DNA of 9,670 nt, taken from Chloroflexota bacterium. Its GTDB lineage: Bacteria; Chloroflexota; Dormibacteria; Dormibacterales; Dormibacteraceae. The stretch lies in the NCBI GenBank assembly GCA_005880755.1, contig VBGV01000052.1, forward strand, positions 1 through 9,670, in the 5' to 3' direction. The position numbers were made by a program, and so were the translations under genes. Under the pieces are notes generated by a model that saw only the letters and a program-made list of their open reading frames with translations, did not search any database and was not told the DNA's origin. Shown piece by piece: positions 1 through 7,373 of the stretch; the first letter of the stretch is position 1, and every line of letters starts with the position of its first letter.

Positions 1-1
1 G

Positions 2-3000
2 GGCCCGTCCGCGAGCGCGCTGGTCCACGAGCTCGGCAGCTGCGTCACCGAAGCCGACCTCGTCCAGGTCCTCTACCGCGGCCTCCAGGGTAGATTCGGC
101 TACGACGCGATCAACCTCCAGGTCCTCGAGCGCGAGGGCTGGTACCACTCGCTGCCGATGGACGCCGGCGTGCTGCAGGACGTGCGGCGCAGGCCGGTGC
201 GCGAGTCGACCTTCGCCCGTCAGTTCGCCAACCCGAAAACGACCGTCCTCCCGGTCGAGTCGGCCCGCCAGGAAATCGGCAAGGGGCCTGGCGCGCGCGT
301 CAGGAGCAAGCTCGCGATCTGGGTCCCGGTCATGCACCAGGGCGACGTGATCGGCAGCGTCGCCTATCACACCTACAAGAAGCGGCGGGTGCCGTCCGCC
401 GAGCTGCAGTTCCTCGAGGACGTCCACCGCAGGCTCGGGGTCCTGCTCGCCAACGCGTCCCTCAACGAGCTGACCCGGAACCAGGCCCGGCGGCTCCAGG
501 CGCTGAACAGCATCGCCCGAGCCATGACCTCGACGCTCGACGAGACCAGCGTGCTCACCGGCCTGTACGGCACCTTGCGTGAGCTCCTCCCGGTCGACTC
601 GCTCGAGATGGTCACGATCCAGGACGGGGCCGACCCGGCGCGGTATCTCCACGTCGAAGGTGACTCGGTGGCCAGCTCGCGACCGCTGCCTGCTCGTTCT
701 TCGCTCGCGACCACGGCCCACGACGTCGTCGCCGACAACAAACCGGTGATCGCCCACTACCCGCACTCATCTCTGTGGGTGCCTTTGAAGGAAGGCGGCG
801 CCGCGCGAGGCGCGCTCGGCATCAAGTGCTCGAGGCCTTACGCCTATGAGGACTCGACCGCCGCCTTCCTGGAGCTTGTTTCCGACGAGGTCACGCTTGC
901 CCTGCGCAACGCTCGCAGCTACGAGGCGATCGAAGACCAGCGCCGCCGGCTCGAGATCGTCAACTCGATCGGCCGGCGCCTCGCGTCCAGCCTCGACCGC
1001 TGGTCGATCATGCGCACGCTCCGCGAGGAGCTGTCCGCCAACCTGAATTTCGACGGCTTCATCCTCGCGACGATCACCCAGACCGCGGCCGGTCCGCAGG
1101 CGGAGGGTTACCAGTACGTGGCGGGTGTGGAGGAGGTGGTGCCTCCGGTCGCCCTGGCGGTCACCGGTCCCTCGCGCGAGGCGTACGAAACAGGCAAGCC
1201 CGTGCTGGTGCGGAAGTCGCCCTGGGCGCGCACATTCGAAGGCAAGGAGCTCGAGCGCGAGGTCTGGACCGTGGGTCAGGGCGCGGCCGTCTTCGTCTCG
1301 GGTCCGCCGTCAAGCGGCCGCCGGGTCTCGCGCTCGTTCGTGTGGGTGCCGGTGCTCAGCGGCGAGCGGATCACGGCCATGCTCTCGCTCCAGTCCTACA
1401 CCGAAAGCGCGTTTGACGAATGGCACGTGACGCTGCTGCAGGACGTGGCCGCTCACGTCAGCCTGGCGCTGGCCAACGCCGACCACTTCGCCCAGGCTCA
1501 GACCGAGCGCGCACGCCTCGAAGCCCTGCACATGCTCGAGATGGGCGTCGCGGGCGCGTCCGACGAGCGCCAGCTTTCGGAGGCGGTGTTCTCGGTGGTC
1601 GCCGACTACATGGGATCGACGCACACGGTGCTCGCATATGTCGACGTGGCGGGCCTCGTCGCGGGCTTCGCGGGCGCGACCGGCGAGCCGGCGACCACGA
1701 TCGGCCCGGTGGCGATCGAAAACGCTCCCTTTTTCCGCCGCATGATCGAGGGGGGCAACCAGGTGCTGGACGCGGTGGCCCACGAGCCTGCGGACCTCGG
1801 CGGGCCGATCGGCAGCTACATCTTCAAGCGCTCGCCGACCCACGTCGTGTGGGCGCCGATCACCCAGAACGACCGCGTCGTCGCCGGCTTCGTCGCCATG
1901 CGCAACGACGGCGGCCGCTTCCAGGCCACGCATCTCAAGCTCCTCGAGGCCGCGATGCCGGTGGTGAGCATCGCGCTCCGGACGATGCGCCTCCACCACG
2001 CGAACGAGCTGGCGCTCGCGCAGTCGGTGCGCATCCAGGAGCTCGCAGCCCTCGCCGGCCACGAGCTGATGAGCGTGGTCTCCAACATCGCCGACCAGGC
2101 GCGGACGATGCTCGAATCCGCCGGCGCCGCGTGCTGGGCATTCGACACTGACGGTCGCGTGACCGCGACGCGTGCCAGCGGTGAGGCCGGGGCTGAGGAG
2201 GTGCTCGGCTGGGCCGGCCTGAGCTCCGACGACCGCGTGGCACCTGCGGGCATCGTCAGCGGGATTGCCCGCGACTACGCCTGGAACCTGATCCCGCTGT
2301 GGTACGGCGACCGCCTGGTCGGCGCGATCGGCGCCGTCCATGGGTCCACCCTGGTCGCGGAACCCAGCTCGGCCGCGTTGGACTTTGCGCGCCACGCGGC
2401 GGTCGCGATCGAGAACTCGCGACTGGTCGCCGAGACTCGCGGCCGCATCCGCACCCTCGAAGCCGTGGCGGCGTTCACCGAGCTGACGCCGACCGAACCG
2501 GACCGCGCCCGCTCGGAGATGGCGCGGCTCGTGAACCGCGCGCTCGCCGGGTCGCAGGGCGAGCTCTGGCTGCTCGAGGACGGTGAGCTGGTCCGGCGCT
2601 CGGACGACGAGGAGCCCTCGCCGAGGGTGCCCGTGTCCGACAGCGCCCAGCTGCTGCGTGCGCTCACGTCGTCCGCCGGTGGCCGACGCCTGCGCGCGCT
2701 TCTCGACCTCCTCGGCGCGCCGCAGGACGCGTTCGCCATCCCGATCCAGGTCGAAGGCCGGCTCGCGGGATTGCTGGTGGCGCGCATGACGGTGGGGGCC
2801 GCGGAGACTCGAAGACTCGCCGGCGTGCTGGCCGGCCAGGCCGCCGTGCTCCTCGGCCAGCTCGAGCTCGTCGACGCACTCGACCGCGAGCGACGGATGA
2901 TGAACGCGATCCTGCGGCACTCGCCGGTCGGCGTGCTGCTCGAGGATGCTGGTGGCAACATCGTGTACGCGAACCCGGAGATCGAAGCCATCTACAGCCT

Positions 3001-3907
3001 GCAGGCTTCCGAGATGCCGGGCCGCAAGCCGGATGAGATCTATGCCGCGGCCGGGGCGATCCCGGCCGAGGTGGCCGACGCCGACGGCACCCTCGAGCTG
3101 CGGATGAAGGATCCCGACCGCACAGTGCACGTGCGGCGAGTGGTCATCCCCGGACTCGAGGGCGAGCCCGCTGGCGTGCTCACGCTCCACGAAGACGTGA
3201 CCGCGCAGCGGCAGGCTCTGGAAGCGAAAGATTTGATGCTGCGCGCGATCGGACACGAGGTGCGCAGCCCAGCCGCGGCGATGAAGAACACGCTCGCCGG
3301 GATCATGCAGTGGGACGAGACCATCGATTCCACAGGACGGCGCACACTCCTGCAGGAGGCGTATGAGTCATCTGACCGCCTGCTCAGCCTGGTCGAGAGC
3401 CAGCTGATCATCGCCAAGCTCGAGACGCGCCACTTCGAGCCGGTGCCGGAGCCGATCGACCTCGCGTCGGCCATGACCGGCGTGGTCGCGGTGCTCAATC
3501 ACCGTTACGCAGAGCGGACCTCCGCTGTCGAGGTCAACCTGCCTCCGGCACTGCCTCCGGCTTTCTGCGAACCCGCTCACCTCGGCCAGGTGCTGACGAA
3601 CCTGATCGGCAACGCACTCGAGTACACAAGCGGTTCCGTGCAGGTCGAGGCGCGCCAGGTCCAGCGCGGCTGGCTCGAGGTGAGCGTGGCCGACAACGGC
3701 CAGGGGCTTCCGCCGGCGACCCTGGAGACGGTGTTCGAAAAGACGGGTCCGGCCGGGCGCAGCCGGTCGCAGGGCGGGCTGGGGCTCGGCCTCTACCTGT
3801 GCCGCCTTGTGGTCGAGCGCTCATTCGGCGGACGGATCTGGGTCGCCGCGAGCGACCGCCGAGGCACCACGTTCAGATTCACCGTCCCTGCCCGGATTCG
3901 CACGTAG
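2..3907 (+). CDS. Multi-GAF/PAS sensor histidine kinase (5'-truncated by window edge)
   Basis: This is a sensor histidine kinase that would autophosphorylate a histidine and pass the phosphate to a partner. The frame is open from base 2. The Met codon at 158 lies inside the first GAF domain, so the true start is upstream of the window. Residues are numbered from that Met. Six GAF-like units end near 100, 255, 445, 612, 757 and 905; each has a core strand of the IWVPV type followed by a helix of the VALALxNA type, and a linker of the type RLQALNSIARAMTSTLD joins them. A PAS domain follows (about 912-1018), then the DHp helix pair with H-box GHEVRSP (H1033). The ATPase domain has its N-box around N1148 and N1152, G1 box DNGQG at 1179-1183, and G2 box GGLGLGL at 1206-1212. 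No transmembrane segment is visible in this part, so a cytosolic sensor is likely. The ligand is unknown. It ends 197 bp before the kinase-like gene. Kinase assignment is firm; the GAF count is my reading of repeated patterns. Confidence 0.93.
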   Translation, partial: GPSASALVHELGSCVTEADLVQVLYRGLQGRFGYDAINLQVLEREGWYHSLPMDAGVLQDVRRRPVRESTFARQFANPKTTVLPVESARQEIGKGPGARVRSKLAIWVPVMHQGDVIGSVAYHTYKKRRVPSAELQFLEDVHRRLGVLLANASLNELTRNQARRLQALNSIARAMTSTLDETSVLTGLYGTLRELLPVDSLEMVTIQDGADPARYLHVEGDSVASSRPLPARSSLATTAHDVVADNKPVIAHYPHSSLWVPLKEGGAARGALGIKCSRPYAYEDSTAAFLELVSDEVTLALRNARSYEAIEDQRRRLEIVNSIGRRLASSLDRWSIMRTLREELSANLNFDGFILATITQTAAGPQAEGYQYVAGVEEVVPPVALAVTGPSREAYETGKPVLVRKSPWARTFEGKELEREVWTVGQGAAVFVSGPPSSGRRVSRSFVWVPVLSGERITAMLSLQSYTESAFDEWHVTLLQDVAAHVSLALANADHFAQAQTERARLEALHMLEMGVAGASDERQLSEAVFSVVADYMGSTHTVLAYVDVAGLVAGFAGATGEPATTIGPVAIENAPFFRRMIEGGNQVLDAVAHEPADLGGPIGSYIFKRSPTHVVWAPITQNDRVVAGFVAMRNDGGRFQATHLKLLEAAMPVVSIALRTMRLHHANELALAQSVRIQELAALAGHELMSVVSNIADQARTMLESAGAACWAFDTDGRVTATRASGEAGAEEVLGWAGLSSDDRVAPAGIVSGIARDYAWNLIPLWYGDRLVGAIGAVHGSTLVAEPSSAALDFARHAAVAIENSRLVAETRGRIRTLEAVAAFTELTPTEPDRARSEMARLVNRALAGSQGELWLLEDGELVRRSDDEEPSPRVPVSDSAQLLRALTSSAGGRRLRALLDLLGAPQDAFAIPIQVEGRLAGLLVARMTVGAAETRRLAGVLAGQAAVLLGQLELVDALDRERRMMNAILRHSPVGVLLEDAGGNIVYANPEIEAIYSLQASEMPGRKPDEIYAAAGAIPAEVADADGTLELRMKDPDRTVHVRRVVIPGLEGEPAGVLTLHEDVTAQRQALEAKDLMLRAIGHEVRSPAAAMKNTLAGIMQWDETIDSTGRRTLLQEAYESSDRLLSLVESQLIIAKLETRHFEPVPEPIDLASAMTGVVAVLNHRYAERTSAVEVNLPPALPPAFCEPAHLGQVLTNLIGNALEYTSGSVQVEARQVQRGWLEVSVADNGQGLPPATLETVFEKTGPAGRSRSQGGLGLGLYLCRLVVERSFGGRIWVAASDRRGTTFRFTVPARIRT

Positions 3908-4104
3908 AGGGCGCGGATGGCGATCGCGACGAGGGATTCGGTGGCCAGACGACCCAGATGCTAGGCGCGGCCGAGCACCGGAGCGAGCGCATCCGTTGAT
4001 GCGTGAGCGAGGAGCGCAGGCCGCAACGACGCAGATGGGTTGGATGGGCGCCGAAGACCCGTCGTGAGGCGCCAGCCGCGCCCTCCCGCTCCGTTACAAC
4101 GTTC
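3908..4104. other. Intergenic stretch between kinase and kinase-like gene
   Basis: About 197 bp lie between the kinase stop and the chosen start of the next gene. The frame of the next gene is open here back to a GTG at 4003, but residues 4003-4104 would read as a basic, low-complexity tail with no family resemblance, so I treat it as probably noncoding. It holds one short perfect inverted repeat (3988-4003) with no T-run behind it, so it is not a canonical intrinsic terminator. A TACAAC at 4095-4100 precedes the ATG at 4105, but only 4 nt away, which is a weak match to a leaderless promoter. I see no tRNA or riboswitch here. Confidence 0.5.
3988..4003. repeat. Small inverted repeat CGCATC-CGTT-GATGCG
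   Basis: Arms at 3988-3993 and 3998-4003 pair perfectly (6 bp) around a 4-nt loop CGTT. Similar GAGCGAG-rich sequence flanks both sides (3981-3989 and 4006-4015). No T-tract follows on either strand. It could be a transcript hairpin, a protein-binding palindrome or a copy of a dispersed repeat; the sequence does not decide. Confidence 0.4.
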
Positions 4105-4851
4105 ATGAGCGCCGTCGCGCCGATGTGGGTCCGCGTCGGCGGCGGCATGGAGTCGGTCCCCGACCACGTGCGCCACGGACCCGCCGACCTCCAGTTCCCG
4201 CCGCCGGGCGGAAAGTGGGAGGCGCTGGTCCTCAACGGCCGGCTGGTGGGTTGGGCCGAGCGAGGTGGGCTGCACGCCGCGCGGCAGGCGGCCGAAACGG
4301 GCCAGCGACTCGCCCACGACCAGCGCGATTACCTTCTCGGGCGGCTCGGCCACAAGCTGCGGTCGTCGGTGCTCGCCCTGCAGGAATCGGCGCGGCAGGC
4401 AGCGTTCGGGCGGCCAGAGATGCTGGAGGGACTGTTCGAACAGGTGCAGGAGGTGGGCCGGCGAGCCGCCGGCCTGGAGGCGGCCGCCATCGAACCCAAG
4501 GACAGCGCTCGCGGAGTTGTCATCGGCGCGGTCCTCAATCTCGCCATGCCCTCCGCCCAGCGCGACCTGCCGCCGGACGCCGCGGTCGTGGGCTCCGAGC
4601 CGGTCCTCGTCGAGGCCTTCACTCGCCTGGGGGAATGGTTGGCGGGAGACTCGCTTCGCGTGGTGGCGGAGCCGATGGGCGCGTGGTGGAAGATCAGAGC
4701 CACGGTGGCCGGAGCCAGGCGCCCACTGACCGTGCCCGAGCTGGGCGAACCGCTGATCCGCTTGATCGTCGACATGCAGCTGGACGGCTGGCTCGACGCG
4801 AGCCGGCCCGACGGCGCCGACGTCTACCTGCCCGCCTACCGTCCGCGTTGA
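4105..4851 (+). CDS. Degenerate histidine-kinase-like protein, candidate phosphotransferase (Spo0B/ChpT-like architecture)
   Basis: I do not recognise a named family, but the fold reads as a histidine kinase core. Numbered from the ATG at 4105 (248 aa): residues 1-70 form a small N-terminal region; 71-128 look like a DHp helix pair with an H-box-like GHKLRSS (H83); 132-248 line up with the ATPase domain of the upstream kinase, including a PP-x-A/D-x-x-x-x-EP stretch, the strands after it, and a C-terminal pattern of the type LIRLIVDMQLDGWLDAS matching LCRLVVERSFGGRIWVAAS. The ATP-binding residues are missing: the two N-box Asn positions are R174 and W178, and the DxGxG and GxGLGL loops are absent. 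It cannot be an ordinary kinase. Inference: a phosphotransferase or a regulatory pseudokinase paired with the upstream kinase. No membrane segment is seen. The start is uncertain: GTG 4003, ATG 4123 and ATG 4147 are alternatives, and none has a clear ribosome binding site. Its stop overlaps the next start (TTGA). Confidence 0.7.
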   Translation: MSAVAPMWVRVGGGMESVPDHVRHGPADLQFPPPGGKWEALVLNGRLVGWAERGGLHAARQAAETGQRLAHDQRDYLLGRLGHKLRSSVLALQESARQAAFGRPEMLEGLFEQVQEVGRRAAGLEAAAIEPKDSARGVVIGAVLNLAMPSAQRDLPPDAAVVGSEPVLVEAFTRLGEWLAGDSLRVVAEPMGAWWKIRATVAGARRPLTVPELGEPLIRLIVDMQLDGWLDASRPDGADVYLPAYRPR

Positions 4852-5606
4852 CCGAGGTTTCCCGCGTCGTGGCTCCGAACCCCGGTCCGTACACCGGGCC
4901 TGGCACCAACACGTGGATCGTGGGGGCGGGCCCGGTGGTCGTGGTCATCGACCCGGGCCCCGACGACGACGCACATCTCGCCGCGCTGAACAAGCGGTTG
5001 TCGGGCAAGACGGTCGGCGTGGTGCTCGTCACGCATGGGCATCCAGACCACCTTCCGCTCGCGGAGCGGTTTGCGCGCCAGTTCCAGGCCACCGTGCAGC
5101 GATACCCGGAGCTGGGGGATGGCGATATCGTCCGTGCCGGCACGCTCAACCTCACCGCGCTCTACACGCCCGGCCACAGCGCCGACCACCTTTGCTTTTT
5201 GCTCGCCGAGGACCGCGCGATCTTCACCGGGGACCTGGTCCTCGGCCAGGGCAGCTCGATGGTCACCTATCCGGAAGGCGACGTCGCCGCATACCTGAGG
5301 TCGCTCGACCGCCTGGCCGCGCTGCAGCCGCGGATTCTTTTCCCTGGCCACTGGGACCCGGTGACCGAGGCCGCGGCCAAGATCGCTGAGTACAAGAAGC
5401 ATCGCCTCGAACGCGAGGCGCAAATCCTGGCTGAGGTGAACCGCGGCGGTGGTACCGCGCCCGAGCTCACGCGCCGCGTGTATGGCGAGCTGGATGACAA
5501 GCTGATGGTCGCGGCCGAGATGACGCTGCGCGCGCACCTCAAGAAGTTGGTCGATGAAGGCGTCGTGCGCGAAAACGGAGAGGTCTACCAAGCGTCGGTA
5601 ATCTAA
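4848..5606 (+). CDS. Metallo-beta-lactamase-fold hydrolase, LACTB2-like
   Basis: This is a cytosolic zinc hydrolase of the metallo-beta-lactamase superfamily, LACTB2-like branch (252 aa, normal for the group). Numbered from the TTG at 4848, the N-terminal motif APNPGPYTGPGTNTW is typical of this branch. The metal ligands are all present: THGHPDH (H63, H65, D67, H68), TPGHS (H110), FTGD (D129) and FPGHWDP (H168). Residues from about 190 to the end form the winged-helix tail usual for LACTB2 relatives. Human LACTB2 is a mitochondrial endoribonuclease; the bacterial substrate is not known, so I do not assign one. The TTG start overlaps the upstream stop by 4 nt (TTGA), suggesting translational coupling; a GTG at 4869 is the alternative but would leave an unusually short lead-in. 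No Shine-Dalgarno sequence is visible. Confidence 0.88.
   Translation: MTEVSRVVAPNPGPYTGPGTNTWIVGAGPVVVVIDPGPDDDAHLAALNKRLSGKTVGVVLVTHGHPDHLPLAERFARQFQATVQRYPELGDGDIVRAGTLNLTALYTPGHSADHLCFLLAEDRAIFTGDLVLGQGSSMVTYPEGDVAAYLRSLDRLAALQPRILFPGHWDPVTEAAAKIAEYKKHRLEREAQILAEVNRGGGTAPELTRRVYGELDDKLMVAAEMTLRAHLKKLVDEGVVRENGEVYQASVI
5599..5604 (+). promoter_or_regulatory. Possible leaderless -10 box (TAATCT) for rlmN
   Basis: TAATCT lies 7 nt before the GTG start of rlmN and overlaps the stop codon of the upstream gene. It fits the TANNNT -10 pattern of leaderless promoters, and rlmN has no Shine-Dalgarno sequence. I see no convincing -35 box. Part of the match comes free from the TAA stop codon, so this is tentative. 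Confidence 0.35.
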
Positions 5607-5611
5607 GCGCC

Positions 5612-6664
5612 GTGACCCAGCCGATTCTTTCCCTGTCCGCCACCGAGCTCGAGCAATGGCTCGCCGATCACGACGCCCCGGCGTATCGCCGCAGGCAGAT
5701 CTGGGGCTGGCTCGGCCGCGGCGCCACGACGTTCGACGCGATGCGCGAGCTGCCGAAATCGCTCCGCGTCGCGTTGGATGCCGATTTCCGCGCCACATCG
5801 CTCCGGTCGATAGCCGTCTCGGAGGCGGACGGTGGCCGCACCACCAAGACCCTCTTCGAGCTCGACGGCGGCCACTCGGTGGAGGCGGTCGTGATGCGCT
5901 ACGCGGACCGTTCCACGCTGTGCATCTCGTCGCAGGCGGGTTGTCCGATCGGCTGCCCGTTCTGCGCCACCGGGAAGTTTCCTTTCGGCCGCAACCTGAA
6001 GGCGCACGAGATCGTCGAGCAGGCAGTCGACGCCGAACGAGTACTCGCGGCGGAAGGGCGCCGCCTGTCGCACATCGTGTTCATGGGCATGGGCGAGCCG
6101 ATGGCCAACTACCGCGCCGTCATCGATTCGGTGCGCATGCTTGCGGACCCCGAGATGCTCGGCATCAGCCCACGCCGCATCGTGGTTTCGACGAGCGGGC
6201 TGATCCCCCGCATCACACAGCTCGGCGACGAAAAGCTTCCGGTGACCCTGGCCATCTCGCTCCATGCCGCGCGCGACGAGCTGCGCGACGTGCTGGTGCC
6301 GATCAACCGCAAGTACCCGGTGAACGACCTGGTCGAAGCGGCGCAGGCATACGGGGCTCGCACCGGCCGCCGCGTCAGCTACGAGTGGGTGATGCTCGCC
6401 GGAGTCAACGACACCGAGCGGGATGCCAGGGAGCTGGGTGGGCTGCTCAAGCGCAAGCTAGCGCACGTGAACCTGATCCCGTTCAACCCCGTTGAAGACA
6501 CGCCCTACCACGCGCCCGACCGCAAGGCCATCCGCGCGTTCAAAGAGATGGTCGAGGCGCAGGGACTCAACGTCACCGTTCGAGACACGCGTGGTCGCGA
6601 GGCCGATGCGGCGTGCGGACAGCTCCACGAGCGGGTGATGAAAAACAAGCTCGCGGTTTCGTAA
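5612..6664 (+). CDS. rlmN: Dual-specificity 23S rRNA/tRNA adenine-C2 methyltransferase RlmN (radical SAM)
   Basis: RlmN methylates C2 of adenosine in 23S rRNA (A2503 in E. coli numbering) and, in characterised members, A37 of some tRNAs, by a radical-SAM ping-pong mechanism. The protein is 350 aa, normal length. The N-terminal helical rRNA-recognition region (1-90) contains RRRQIWGWL. The radical-SAM cluster motif is C111-x3-C115-x2-C118. C104 in CISSQ and C335 in DAACGQL occupy the positions of the resolving and methyl-carrying cysteines (C118 and C355 in E. coli). GMGEPMANY binds SAM, and SLHAARDELRD and LIPFNPV are family motifs. All catalytic residues are present, so it should be active. 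Start GTG 5612 is 5 nt after the upstream stop; no Shine-Dalgarno sequence is seen. The close RlmN-like paralogue Cfr, which methylates C8, is less likely given the housekeeping context and full match to RlmN. Confidence 0.97.
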   Translation: MTQPILSLSATELEQWLADHDAPAYRRRQIWGWLGRGATTFDAMRELPKSLRVALDADFRATSLRSIAVSEADGGRTTKTLFELDGGHSVEAVVMRYADRSTLCISSQAGCPIGCPFCATGKFPFGRNLKAHEIVEQAVDAERVLAAEGRRLSHIVFMGMGEPMANYRAVIDSVRMLADPEMLGISPRRIVVSTSGLIPRITQLGDEKLPVTLAISLHAARDELRDVLVPINRKYPVNDLVEAAQAYGARTGRRVSYEWVMLAGVNDTERDARELGGLLKRKLAHVNLIPFNPVEDTPYHAPDRKAIRAFKEMVEAQGLNVTVRDTRGREADAACGQLHERVMKNKLAVS

Positions 6665-6668
6665 CCAG

Positions 6669-7373
6669 ATGCTTTTCGCCGGGACGTCCGGCTTCAGCTA
6701 CGCCACCTGGAAGGGCAAGTTCTATCCGGCCACCCTCGCCGGTTCGAAGATGCTGGGCTACTACGCCGAACGGCTCAACGGCGTCGAGCTGAACGGCAGC
6801 TTCTATCGCACGCCTCCTGAATCGACGCTGCTCAATTGGGCCGCGCAGACCCCGCCGGGTTTTCGTTTCTGCATGAAGGCGAACCGAGGCCTGACCTACT
6901 CCGCTGAGGGCTTCGACCGCGTCGGGCTGGCCCGGATCTTCACGCAGCGCATCGCGCTGCTGGCCGAGCATCTCGGGCCGGTCCTGCTGCAGTTCCCTCC
7001 GACGCGCCAGAAAAACCTCGCGTTGCTCGACTCGCTGCTGACCGCGCTCGCGCGCCCGGCGGCCGCGGAGTTTCGACACGAATCGTGGTTCGACGCGGAC
7101 GCGTACCGGCTCATCCAGGAACACGGCGGCGCGCTCGTCGTCACCGACGAGGCGAAATGGCCGAGGGCACCGCTGGTCGACCTGGGTTCGGTGGCGTACT
7201 TTCGCCTACGGCGCGGGTACACGAACGCGTCGCTGCAACCGTGGGTCGAGGATGTGAGGTCCGCCGCCGCGGCGCATGACGAGGTGCACGTCTATTTCAA
7301 ACATGACTCGGCGTCGCCGGCGCTGGCGCGGCGGCTTTTGAGGCTCGTCGCAAAAGAACCGGTACGACGATGA
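6669..7373 (+). CDS. DUF72 family protein (YecE-like)
   Basis: This is a DUF72/YecE protein, 234 aa, slightly short for the family. The family has a TIM-barrel fold and no established reaction. Recognisable motifs in order: GTSGFSYATWKGKFYP (5-20), VELNGSFYRTP (39-49), FRFCMKANR (65-73), LGPVLLQFPP (102-111), EFRHESWF (134-141), VVTDEAKWP (157-165), and VHVYFKHD (206-213), the last corresponding to the usual YFNN motif. The start ATG lies 4 nt after the rlmN stop, so the two are probably cotranscribed, but without an obvious ribosome binding site. The last 25 codons or so run antisense through the end of lgt. The final basic tail (after about residue 226) is beyond the conserved domain. Confidence 0.9.
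   Translation: MLFAGTSGFSYATWKGKFYPATLAGSKMLGYYAERLNGVELNGSFYRTPPESTLLNWAAQTPPGFRFCMKANRGLTYSAEGFDRVGLARIFTQRIALLAEHLGPVLLQFPPTRQKNLALLDSLLTALARPAAAEFRHESWFDADAYRLIQEHGGALVVTDEAKWPRAPLVDLGSVAYFRLRRGYTNASLQPWVEDVRSAAAAHDEVHVYFKHDSASPALARRLLRLVAKEPVRR

Noticed and set aside
2057..2080. GHELMSV at residues 634-640 of the large kinase, resembling a second H-box
   Set aside because: It sits exactly where the other GAF linkers have the NSIARAM-type helix, and no ATPase domain follows, so the likeness to an H-box is probably chance.
1310..3256. A 648-codon open frame on the minus strand opposite the kinase gene
   Set aside because: It is Arg/His/Gly-rich, has no recognisable motif, and mirrors a clear plus-strand kinase; long antisense frames are expected in DNA this GC-rich.
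3920..3927. GCGATCGC octamer (HIP1-like palindrome)
   Set aside because: A single copy of this octamer in DNA where GCGATCG-type words are common; no sign of the high-density pattern that defines HIP1.
4003..4104. N-terminal extension of the kinase-like protein from GTG 4003
   Set aside because: The 34 extra residues are basic and low in complexity, begin inside an inverted repeat and have no well-spaced ribosome binding site; kept only as an alternative start.
5612..6664. Cfr-type antibiotic-resistance methyltransferase instead of RlmN
   Set aside because: Sequence, length and cysteine layout match housekeeping RlmN, base composition is like its neighbours, and there are no transfer signs.
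7315..7339. A GC stem (CGCCG/CGGCG) followed by TTTT, resembling a terminator on the plus strand
   Set aside because: The stem is only 5 bp with a 9-nt loop, the T-run is 4 long, and it lies inside the conserved end of the DUF72 coding region, where translation would disrupt it.
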